The translations under genes and the position numbers were made by a program. 64,000 bases of DNA from NCBI GenBank assembly GCA_029706075.1, contig JAINUG010000011.1, forward strand, positions 8,065,001 through 8,129,000. The letters run 5' to 3'. The notes under the pieces were generated by a model. That model did no database searches and was not told the DNA's origin. It saw only the letters and a list, made by a program, of their open reading frames with translations. Positions within the stretch are counted from its first letter, which is position 1; every line of letters starts with the position of its first letter. Shown here one piece after another: positions 33,701-46,400 of the stretch. The DNA comes from Aldrovandia affinis. Lineage: Eukaryota; Chordata; Actinopteri; Notacanthiformes; Halosauridae.

Positions 33701-36700
33701 TAACTATGTGAAAAGCCATGTAAAATAACCTTAACTTCATCTAAAAATTACAGTTTTGAAAGCTTAGCTAGGCTATATTTCCACAGAATGTGATGTCCTT
33801 GAATAAGAAAGCTATGAGTTCATGTGTTACTTATTTTTGCAATCACATTTTTTATAAGCAGATATAGGCTTTTTTGCACTGATAAGAAAATCTAAGGTTG
33901 TTTAGCCTTTTAAAAAACAGCAATACCCTGAACTATGCAATACTATGTTGGCCAGCTGTTTTTTTCTTTCTTTTTGGGTCAATATTGATGCAAATGACTT
34001 TACTTTTCAAAGGGAGTGCATGTGTATCCACTCCCATATTAGCCTATAGTAGCTGTGTTGGTATGGGTTGGAGGTGGGATGGCAGTTGGGGACTGAATAT
34101 TTATTGATGGACTTGATTGACAAAAAAAGATAGTAGTTGTATTGATATAAAAACATTATTTACAAGAGAAAGCAGCTTAATTTAAAACCATGGGAGTACT
34201 TATTTAAAGATGTTTAAGTTATGTTTACGTATATTAGATTCAGAACCATGTCCAAGAGGAAAAGGGTGGACATAGGGGCTTATTTCCAGCAATACAGTCT
34301 AAGTGAATTTATGTAGCTGAATCTAATATAGGTCTTATAAAACTATGCAACAGAATATTGTAGCTAGCTAGTAAGGAACACAAATGGGCTACCCCACCTA
34401 AGGCATCATACTTGTAACTTGGTTCTGAACTATTAATGTTATTATTTATATTATTCAATATTACTATCACTATAAGAATAATTGCAGTTTGCCAACCCCC
34501 CAACGAACACTAATATATACACCAACACCTGAGTTTGATATTTTGTAATTGCACAGCAGGACCAGCAGTAGGTACTGGCCACAGACAGGGGAGTAGGGAT
34601 AGAATGTGGAGATGTGAGTTTTAGATTTATAAATGATGACTATGTCCAAAACAAAGAGCAAAAAGGTGGACATTCAGACATTCTTCAGAGTCTAGTAAAC
34701 ATGGAGTACAGGGACCGGCGGATGTTTTGCCTCTGCAACCTATTGTGGCAGCGTGGCAGGCAGAGCCAAGGGGAGTGGTTAAAATGGTGCCATCTGCTGG
34801 CCACACTCCTACCTCACAGGACCAAAACGGCTACCATCTGCGGCCAATTAACCACCAATCAACAGGGGATAAAAGGGACCAAGGAGAGAGAGCTTAGAGG
34901 TTGTGGGAGTTTTGCAGTGTGGAAAAGAAGCTACTGAAGTCTTTTGACCTGCCAGGATTTGGGGAAAGCTCAGGGTAAGGGATAACTTACCCTAGGTTAT
35001 CTATCAGCATTCAGCAAAATACCATCTGCTTTCAGATGTTCTTAAAATTCCCACGCAAAGAGGAGATTAAAGTCTCCACCCTGCTTTCACCACATGTATA
35101 CATATGCCTGATTTAACTATGTATCTGGCCCTTAATCTATTCAAGCTCAGCAAAAGGAGACTAAGGGGGATTGGATTGAGGGATGGCCTGCTCTCATTAT
35201 TCCATATTCTTAAGAGACCTTGGACAACTCGAACATGGCTCTCAGGGCTGGCTCATCCTCCACGAAGTCGTCCTTCACGTCTGCATCATTGGTCAGGTAG
35301 GCCAGGCCCTCCACCGCCCACTTCCTGGTGCGCACGTCAATATTGGGGTTGCACAACCACCTGCGAAGCACACAGAGGGAAACAATCAACACCCACACTT
35401 ATAATGCATTAGGCATCTATCTTAAGAAAGCACATGAGGCTGCCATCTTGAAATGAACAAGAAAGATCAATCAACTCATTTTCAAACCCATAAAGCTCTT
35501 TTTGAATCTTGGGGGGAGAGAGAACAAGAGAGAGAACATGGACATTTTCTCCTAGTATAGTCTGAATTGGATTTAAGTGACTCGACTACAACACTGATTG
35601 GTGCCCACAGATTTCTGAGGGTGGATTTGGTTTGCTGGGGTGTTTTATCATTTCACACTCCCACTCTATTGTGGAATTTGTCAGTAGTAATAACTAACTA
35701 TAAGCATTGGTTTATCAATAAAGCATGTCCCCAAAGTTGGGCATTTTAACCTCATTGAAAAGGTTTGTAAACACAGCCAATAACCAAGAAAATAAGACTC
35801 AATTGAGACAATAGCAGGGGTCAGAGGTCAAAGGTCAGCCTTCTGTGACTACAGTCTAGGGCCATGAGAACAAGAAGAGATTACCTAATGCAGGCAGCAT
35901 GGCCTGAGGAATACTCTTCCAGTGAAAACTGCAACCAATCACCCTAATTATTCTGATCCTTGACAAAGCAAGTTTTCATAAATGTTTTCATAAAGGTTTC
36001 ACTAAGTTTCATAAATGCGTTTGAACTGACTTTTAGAGTGTGCTGATTTATAATGTGAATTTGACTAAGCAGACAGAGCCATAAATAGTCCAGAGATGAG
36101 AATTGCATAACCATTCAGGATAGCAATGCTGGATGCATACAAACATACATGTACTTGGGTGCACACACATGCATGTACACACACAAGCACATTCACAAAT
36201 GCACATGGGCACACACGTGCATGTATATACATGAATAAATGCCCGCACATATGCACACAGACACATACACACATACACAACCCACTCATTGGTCTGTGTT
36301 CTCTCATTGCAGGCACATCTTTGGACAGAGTGTATAGTGTCTTAGACTCACTTCCTGCACTGCTTGGCCAGCTTCTCTGTGGAGCCCTCTGCAAACTGTC
36401 GCATGCTGTAATCGTCCCCTCCAGCAGAGCCTAGTTTACACAGCCCCTGCAGGAGAAACCAGGGGGTGGGGGGAGTGGGCGAGATCATGTTAATGACACA
36501 TTTGTGGAGCAGTGGTAAGAGCACCAGTATTCAAACCCAGACAGCACACTGCTGTTCTGCCTATTACAGGGAGGTGTCCTATTTCCAGGCTTGACGCAGT
36601 ACTGGATATTCTTTAGGCTAGGAAATGACGAGACTAGATGGGCTGAACGGCCTGTTCTTGTCATGTATTCTGATGTTCTTATATTTATATATATCTGTAA

Positions 36701-39700
36701 ATATATATGAATGAATAAACCACAACATACTGTGCATTCTCAGGGTATATACGCATGCCTGGGGTGGTGCTGCTGCAATTCCGACCCCAGAAGTGAGTAT
36801 AGTATATCCTGAGAAAGCACATCTTGAAGTGGTTTATTCTGCTTATACCAAGGCTACTTGCCAGAAATAATATTAAAATTTAAAAGTGTTTAAAATTCTA
36901 ACCATTATCATGGAAAAATGATTATATTTTGGCATGTGTAAATGCAAGAAACTTTGGGGATTTGCCCATGCATATACAAATGGCTGTTAGCTATTCAGAA
37001 TCGATTATTCATCCAAGACATGGTATGTATATATATATATAGTGTGTGTATTCATATATTTGTTTTTGCCAAATTCTTATTCATATATATTATTTAAAAA
37101 TATATATTTTATATATTTTTATATACAGTGGAACCTCGGTTATCGAGCACCTCCGTTATCGTAAGATTCGGTTATCGATCACTTTTTTCTGCGAAAATAT
37201 GTCTTGCAAATCGTACATCTCCTCGGTTATCGAGTAAGGAAATCCGTCACTTGCTGCCGCATGATTTCCCCAAGCCAAGCTCCCACACAAAGCATCACGT
37301 GAGTGCGTAACTCAGTCTGCCTTTGTCTCTCGCTAAGTGAGCATCTCCCCTAGCATTAGTCCAAAACATTTTCTTTTTAAATTGTGTTTTTGTGGTTTTT
37401 TATTTAGTTTTACTGTTAAATAAGCCACCATGGGTGCAAAGAAAGTTCCGAGTGCCAGCCCAAAGAAAAAGAAAGTGAGAACCACGATAGAATTTAAAAA
37501 AGAACTCGTAGCGAAATATGAAAGTGGTGTTCGCGTGGCTGATCTTGCTAGGATGTATGGCAAGTCGACATCAACAACAATCAGCTCCATACTGGCAAAA
37601 AAGAAATAAATTATAGAAGCTGATGTTGCGAAAGGTGTAAACGTGCTGTCGAAACAGAGATCGCAAACAATGGAAGATGTTGAAAAGTTGTTGTTGGTGT
37701 GGATAAATGAAAAACAGTGTTTCTGAGGCAGTTATTTGCGAAAAAGCAAGGCAGTTGCATGCAGACCTCTTGCATGTATTTTTTGTTAATAATTTTGGGT
37801 GTGTGGAACGGATTAATTGGATTTACATTATTTGTTATGGGAAATATTACCTCGGTTTTTGAGTATTTCGGAACAGACTTTCTGGAACGGATTATGCCCG
37901 ATAACCAAGGCTCCACTGTATATTACACACAGTATATTATATTTATATTATTATATTTTAGCAATGTTTACACAATCCTTTTTTTTAAGCAGTAACCCCG
38001 ATATGGGGGCCCGGCCAAAAAAACATCCACCAAAGAGCTCACCACCAGTGCACGGATCTTGATTTTCTCGTTCTTGGTCTTCTTGTAGATGTCCTTGAGC
38101 AGCGACACGCCGTTGGTGATGATGAAGGAGGCACGGCTCATCTTGGTGGAGGCGTGGATCAGGGCCTCCACGGCCACCATCTGATCCACTTCCCGCTCGG
38201 ACCCGCACAGGGCCACCATCATCTCCATCACGCCCTCCCGCCCAGCCAGCATGTTGCCCACTTCGAAGGGACCCTGCAGCAGCCCCGACAGGGCGTTGAT
38301 GGCGTGGATGTTCTTGTCCATGTCATTGGGGTCGAACTTACCCCTGTTTTGCAGGACAAGAGTGGGATGGGTGGGAGTTAAAAGTAGTGAGGGTTACATT
38401 TTAAAATTGTAATTCAAATTTATTTGTCATTCAATCTGAACTGAGGAAGGGATTCATTGTGATTGTGTGGATGTGCTTGTCCATGTTGTTGTTGTTGAAC
38501 ATACCCTTTTTGTGGGATGGTACAGGGCAGACAAGTAGGAGAAAAAAGTGAGGGGTTCTTTTTTCTTTCTAATTCAAATTCAGAAAGCTTGATTTCTGAT
38601 TAAATCTGCATGGAGGGGCTGGCGGATGGCCCAGCGGTCTAGTGCACCGCGCTTTGGAGCGGTGTGCGCTGCCCGTCAGAGACGCGGATCGAAACCCGCG
38701 TTTCTACCAGACCGGCCCTGGTCGTCAGCCCGATCGGAGGCGGCATTTGGCTGTCCGCCTCGGGGGGAGGGAGGGAGAGCCGGCACGAGTCCGCCGAGGA
38801 GAAGGTTAATGGAGTCCGTGGAAGATCTCCGTCTCGAAAGAAGGCGGGAAATAGGTCAGGAATACGAATCTCTTTCCCGGAGGACGGGCGGCGGACTCGT
38901 GAGGGTGGGGAATTGAAAATAAAATAGAGGGTATAATTGGCTACTAAATTGGGAGAAAAACAGGGGAAAAATCAGAAATAAAAAAAAAAAAAAAAAAAAA
39001 TCTGCATGGAGGAAGGGAATAATAGAAATGGTGCCTTCAATCACTAAGCAGGGTTACACGGTTGCTCACTTGATGTAATCATCACAGATTTCCCTGTAGT
39101 TGTCCCTCTCTGGGTCACAGCGCAGGTCGTCGTATAGCTTGTTGAGCAGGACACTGGCAATGAGCTGGGTGTTTTCTGTCATGGGAAGTTGGTCAGGCAG
39201 GTCTGGAATCTGACCACACACCTTCAGGATCTTCTTTAGGCCTGCAAAGAGACAGGGACTGAGCATACACCTACACACACGCACACGAACACACATACAC
39301 AAACTACCTCATACACACACATCTATAGCACCTATCCCACTCAGGTAAATCCATTGGCCACTCCTGTTGCTTCCTAATAGAGTCACAAAATGGCAGCTGA
39401 GAGCACCTTTTGAATAAACAAAACCACCTCCCCACCTCTTGCAAAAAAATCGTAATTTCCAACACAACCAGTTACATGTACCGCCCACTGTCTGAGAGAA
39501 AATCAGTGATCCAATATGATTTTGTGTTGGATCACTGACAGTTTCCCACACCTCTGTCAAAGAACATACTGATGAGCTAGCACAGCATGCGGACACCTAT
39601 TCAGTAGACTACTCTGCATAATTGTCACTTTTCATTTATTGTTTCTTTTTTTATAAAGGGTAGTTGTGCCAGACTATGTAAATGTGGAATCTGACTCCTG

Positions 39701-42700
39701 TTTCATAATCTGTTCAGACTGTTCGGAATTGAAAAAATTATATTATATAACAATGAAAACATGGATGGAATTAGTTATGTAACTTTGCTTTTCCTCAATG
39801 CAACAGCACTCCATAAATGCTATTATCACAATACCAAATGTTGGCCTCCCGCGTGGTCTAGTGGTAAGAGCATTCGACGCTAGCCACGGTGACCGGGGTT
39901 TGATTCCACCGGTCGTGCCATTTTTTTCAGTTCTGGCCGGGAGTGCCACTAGGGGGTGGCAATTGGCTGTCCGCCCCTGGGGTGAGGGATAAAAAGCCGA
40001 AGGAAAGTGGTTGTGCATCGGTGACAGGCTTCAGCCTAGGCGGGCACTGGCTCGAAGGAAGCAGTGCAGCGCTTGGTACTGGCCGGACTATGGCAGCAAG
40101 GTCTCATACGAGGGAGGGATAATTGGCACAAAAAAAGAGAGAGGGAATTAGATACTAAAGAGGTGGGGGGGAAAATGGGGGAAAAAAACAAAACAAAAAA
40201 ACCCAATACCAAATGTTACTGGGGCATAGTGTAATGAATGGGTTAACTCATAACTCACTGCCTACTCTAGCACGCATGCGCAGAGCATGATGAGCCTACT
40301 CTAGTACGTATGCAGAGAGCATGACGAGCCTACTCTAGCACGCGTGAGCAAAGCATGATGAGCCTACTCTAGTACATGTGCGCAGAGCATGACGAGCCTA
40401 CTCTAGTACGCATGCGCAGAGCATGACGAGCAGTGGGTAAAATGGTTAGGTTACAATCAGTCGCATCATGAATGTTATCCGGTGAAGTTATGATAAAAGT
40501 CTGCACACATGGCAAAGAACCTGGAGGACTGAAGTCTCATTTATGGCTATGGCCAAGCGTCATTACACATAGAAATACTGTAATTGAGGGGGAGCATTTC
40601 AAAGCCAAATGTTGGAATTAATTTGAATAATCTTGTGTGGGCTGGAATGCAGTAAGCATAATCATCAAATATGAGAAAATTAAAAAAACATACAGAGGTT
40701 GATACTGAAATTGGCATTCTGTATAAATCCAAGGGGAAATAACAGAAAGTCCATCTGCATTAAATTTGGTGGGTGTATTCCTTTGGTGGACAAGATTTGT
40801 CTCAAGATCAAGACTGCCAGGCCATGATGTCTGTCAAAGATCAAGGACAGGACCAAGACTGCTAACTGTGTGGTGTAGGGCAGTAATTCTCAAATTGTGG
40901 GTCAGGGCCCACTGGTGGGTTGTGGGTGGGGTTGAGGTGGGTTGCAAGATACACATGATTAAAACAATTTACTCCACATTCCACTGACATTCACACCAGT
41001 GAAAGTAAGCACTCCAAACTAACAAACAGAGTTGTTTCTACATAAAACATTCTAATCCCATATCTGAACATGCGTCAAGTTCCATTTTAATAGGGGTGGG
41101 GTGCTCATTAAGTAGGTGGTGGGAAAACCAGGGGCAGGGGACAGGGGCCCTGAGTGTCTGCCCGCGGGGCCACTGACCATGATCGATGGTAAAGAGGGTC
41201 TTAGAGTGGTCGGGTTCCCTCTTGTCCTTCCTGGGCACGTTCTTAGTCAGCAGGTTGAGGGCCTGGTCACGCCCGTGTCCCGACACCTTCTTGCTATTGA
41301 GCATCTCCAGCAGAGCCATAAGGATGCTCTTCAGGTCTCGGGTGGAGTCTGTCATTTGGAGATGGGAAGGGGGGGGCAGATGTTATTATCATGTTACTAT
41401 TGCATTCATATTATCACACTATTCCCGCAGCGGCATACCTCGCGTGCACATTTTGTGGAATTTCATGGGAAATAAGTTCTTTAATCATTTGGCCATTCAT
41501 TCAACTCATTTCATATGGCTGATTTGGCCACACTTTACATTACAGCCCAGGATAAAAGGGTAGTAATAATGTTATCTAGTAAAATAAGAGAGAAGTAGTT
41601 ACACTGAAATGAACTGGCACAAGAGCTGTGAAGTACAGAGCTACCATAGTCTCCATAGTCATAAGTCACATTTAAAAATATATAATAGGGGGCCTTGGGT
41701 TGGTGTAATGGTAGAGGCACTCGCCCTCTATATTATTAAAACTATATTATGTTGTTAAAACATATGTGTTAAAATATGTATTTTAGGAGAGTTTTTGATA
41801 GATCCTCAACCAACAGGGTTGTGGGTTGGGAAAGCATTCAAATATATGAAAAACAAGTACCCAAGTAATAAAAGTGAGTAACATCTGCTTTGAACTTTTA
41901 ACATGGGAAATCTGAACTGATATAGTCACAATGGTGACAGCTCAGTTCTTTGAGAAGAACAAAACGGCTCATATATCGTGGATCCTCCCAGACCAGATAA
42001 ATGGAAAGGCAAGGCAAGGAGATGGCGCATGGCAAGGAGATATGGCAAAGAGATAAGGGGTCAGGCAGTGTTGATGTTTTTTTAATGCATTTACCCCTTT
42101 TTCTCCCAATTTTGTATGCCCAAACGTATTGCTCGCAGCACTCACTGCAACCTCCGCTGTCAATTCTGAAGAGTGTAGACAAGCATGCGCTCTCCATTGA
42201 AATATGTCAGCCCCACAGTCTATCATTTAAGCTCATGCAGAAAGCTGAGTCTGAGAAAGACACTTTGTGCGCAGCTTTATACCGGCAGACCATCGGCATC
42301 CGATTGACCAGCAGGGGTCGCTAGTGAGCAACAAGAACAGATTCGATACCAGACCTTGGGCCTCATAACATACAGTAACATACGTCATTTAGCAGACGCT
42401 TTTATCCAAAGCGACTTACAGTAGTGAATGTATACATTTTCAGTGTATGTGGCCCCAGTGGGGATTGAACCCACAACCTAAGTGTTGCCAACGCTGTGCT
42501 CTACCAACTGAGCCACAGAGAACCACTCATCCACACATTAGAACAGTGCCTTAACAGGATGAGCCACCCAGCAGCATGTGCAGTTGTTGTTTATGCAGCC
42601 CTAATCTGCACTGTGACACTGCAATGGGGGCAGGTCCCCATTCTCGTACCCAGAACCAGAGCCTCCTCTTTTCCATAGGCCCTCTTATCCCCCCCAGACA

Positions 42701-43329
42701 GGGAGTCATTGATGCACTGGAACAGGTTGCAGGTTGCCAAGACGATCTCCTCATTGTCCACTGCCATGATGCTGCAGAGCTTGTCGATTCCCATGGAGTG
42801 GATAATGGCTGTGGCCTATGACCAGGAGACCATCAAAACACGCAAAGCAAGGGATAAGAATATATCTCTATTTCACTCTCAACATCTCTTTTTCTGTTTG
42901 TTTCTGCCTCTATATCTTTGTTTCTCACTCTGCCATCTTTTTTTTTTTTTTTTTTTTTTTTTTTTCTGATTTTATCCCATTTTCTCCCAATTTGGTAGCC
43001 AATTAGACCCGCTATTTTTACGTCAATCCCCCCCTAGTAATGTTCGCTGCCGTAGTCCTGCGACCGGTAGTGACGAAGGCGAAGTGACGCCTCTTCCGAG
43101 ACGTCACTCGCCAAGCCGTCGACCGAACCCCGGTACTTACAGGGCCACTCTTATACGCAGCGAACGTCACGTCGGCTTCCCTCCCCCCTCCCTGGGGCGG
43201 ACAGCCAGCCCCCTGGTGGCACTCCCGGCCAAAGCCGACACTTGGCGAGACGGGGAATTAAACCCCGGTCTCCGTGGCCAGCGTCGGACGTTGTAACCAC
43301 TGGACCACGCGGGAGGCCCCACTCTGCCA

Positions 43330-43401
<72 letters not shown>

Positions 43402-46400
43402 ATTCAAGTCATTTATTGGGCTTAACAAAGAAATACTTGTTCTGCCAAGGACACAATCAGAGTTACAATGTACAATTTTAATATTCATACAATTCATAAT
43501 GACATGCATAAGTAAAAAGAAAATACCACTAGGAAACAAATAAATAATTATATACGGCATGTAACGGCATCTCTCTCTCTATCTCTCTCTCTCTCTCACC
43601 CGGGCCTTGTGTCCCGTGCACATTCCTGACAGAGTCCGGACAGCTGCCAGGATCATCTCCACTTTTCCTGTCTCGATTAGCGTCTGGAGTAGTTGCACAC
43701 CATTGTTCTGGAATATTCTCTCTGACCCTGCGTCTTCCCTCGCCAGGACAATAAGGTTATTGACAGCCTGGAGAGACGGAAGCAGGGATGTGTGCATCAG
43801 GGTTTAGGGACGTGTGCATCAGGGTTAAGGGACATGTGCATCAGGGTGAAGGTTAAGGGACGGGTGCATCAGGGTAAAGGTTAAGGGATGTGTGCATCAG
43901 GGTTAAGGTTAAGGGATGTGTGCATCAGGGTAAATGTTAAGGGATATGTGTGAATCAGGGTTAAGGGATGTGAGCATCAGGAGAAGGGTTAAGGGACGTG
44001 TGCATCAGGATTAAGGGACATGTGCATCAGGGTGAAGGTTAGGGAACATGTGCATCAGGGTTAGGGTTAAGGGACGGGTGCATCAGGGTTAAGGTTAAGG
44101 GATGTGTGCATCAGGGTAAATGTTAAGGGATATGTGTGAATCAGGGTTAAGGGATGTTTACATTTACATTTACATTTTAGGCATTTAGCAGACGCTCTTA
44201 TCCAGAGCGACTTACACAGTTTACATTTCTTTACATGCAATCCATTTATACAGCTAGATATTTTTACTGAAGCAATTCAGGTTAAGTTCCTTGCTCAAGG
44301 GTACAACGGCAGTGCCCCACCTGGGGATTGAACCTGCAACCTCTGAGTTACAAGCCCAACTCCCTAACCATTACACTACAGTGCCGGATGTGAGCATCAG
44401 GAGGAGGGTTAAGGGATGTGTGCATCAGGGTAATAACAACGCACAGCAAAATATTCATTGTTGAATCATCTAATATAGATTAATCAAGATAAAGAATCTT
44501 ATAAACTCTGTTAGAGTTGGATGCCAACCTTTTCTCTCTTTTCTTTGTCCATTTCTTCATCGAGCAGGATGTCAAACATGCTCTGAACACGGGAGTCCGT
44601 GGAGAATGTTGTCTTTAGCTGCAGGAAAATGGTGAGAGTCTCGTCATTACTGAGGAACAAGCCTGTCTGCTGTCACCTATTGCTCTTGTGTTTGTGTGTG
44701 CTTGTGTATCTGTGTGTGGTTGTTCATGTGGGTGAGTGTGGGGCTCAGCCACACATTAGAACAGTGCCTTAACAGGATGAGCCATTCAGCAGCTGCATGT
44801 ACCATTGCATTTTCAACAACAATAAGGACAAAGGACAACGTATTCAAAAATGTAATATGGGTAAAATTTTCCCTTTAATGTTTTATGAATAAAACACTAA
44901 TGTTAACGCTCTGTGAACGGTGAGCCCTGACCTTTTGCTGGATCTCGGCCCCAAGCCTCCTGAGTGTGTCAATGAAGGTTTTGTTCTTGGGTTCAATGGT
45001 AGCACATCTCTGTACATCTTTGTAGGCCATGTCCAGCTTTCCCAACTTCTCCAGGGCCTGGCACCTCCGGTACAGGGCTTTGACATCGGAGGCATCCACA
45101 TCAATTGCTACTCACGGAGGGAGGTAAGATAAGGTGAACAGTAATATAATCAGTATAAAACAAAGAAAAAGGGTGCAACACTACTTTAATAGTATTACAT
45201 AGATAATATAGAATTATATAAATACAGATTTATTTATTTTTTAAACCTACCTCATTTGGGAGGTACAGTTAACTGGCAAAATAAAGGAAACACCAACATA
45301 AAGTGTCTTAATAGGGTGTTGGGCCACAACCAGCCACCAGAACAGCTTCAATGCTTGCATTGATTCTACAAGTGTCTGGAACTCTATTGGAGGATGCAAC
45401 ACCATTCTTCCATGAGAAATTCCATAAATTGCTGTTTTATTGATGGTGGTAGAAAATGCTGTCTCAGGCGCCGCTCCAGAATCACCCATAAGTGCTCAAT
45501 TGGATTTAAATCTGGTGACTGAAATGGCCATGGCATATGGTTTGCATTGTTTTCATGCTCATCAAAACATTCAGTGACCACTCCTGTCCTGTGGATGGTT
45601 CATTGTCATCCTGGAAGAGATCACTCCCATCAGGATATCAATGCTTCACCATAAGATGAAGGTGATCACTCAGAGTGGCTTTGTATTTATTGGCATTTAC
45701 CTTGCCCTCTAAGGGGTTGTGTGGACCTAAACCATGCCAGGAAAATGCACCCCACACCATAACAGAGCTGCCAGAACCCTTCACTTACTCAAGTGTTTCC
45801 TTTATTTTGGCAGTTACCTGTGCCTCCCTTGGGCCACATCTACATTTAAATGGTGTGCAATAAGGATTGACTCGAATTCAAAAGTAACATAATGACCCAA
45901 TGGTCCTCAATGAAATGTAAGAACATAAGAACATAAGAATACATAATGAGGAGAACTGGCCTTTCAGCCCATCTAGGCTCACCATGTCTTAATCTAAAGA
46001 GTATCTATTACTGCATTTAGCCTGGACTTGAATAGCCCAAGTGTTTCTGCCTCTACTACCTGACGTTGCAAGCTGTTCCAGGCATTGACTCTCTGTGTAA
46101 AAAACGTCCTAATATCCATGCTGAATTTGCGTTAACTAATTTATACGTGTGACCTCTTGTTCTGCTAACCAAATGTATCTTTAAAAATCTTTGGTAGTTC
46201 ACTTTGTTAATCCCTTTTAGAAATTAAAAAACCTCAATCAACTCCCCCCTAAGTCTCAGTTTTCTAAGTTTGAATAGATTGGGTGCCTTAAGTCTATCCT
46301 CATAACTAATATCTTTCATACCAGGTACCAATTTAGTTGCCCTTCTTTGAAGCTTTTCAAGAGCTTTTATGTCTTTCTTGTAGTGTGATACCCAGAACTG

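Noticed and set aside
37951..38042. Extension of unc45b exon 10 beyond 38043
   Set aside because: The frame stays open, but the family continues with GLCKLGS, which is found after a consensus donor in the exon at 36352-36446.
38617..38720. Possible functional tRNA gene
   Set aside because: Box A and box B are present, but the sequence continues into a SINE body with poly(A) and target duplications, so it is a SINE head. The same applies at 39843, 42525, 43320 and 44395.
42591..42649. Continuation of unc45b exon 7 past GEEALVL-type residues
   Set aside because: A GTACGAG donor at 42649 with exit phase 1 joins exactly to the exon at 41348; the read-through residues do not fit the family.
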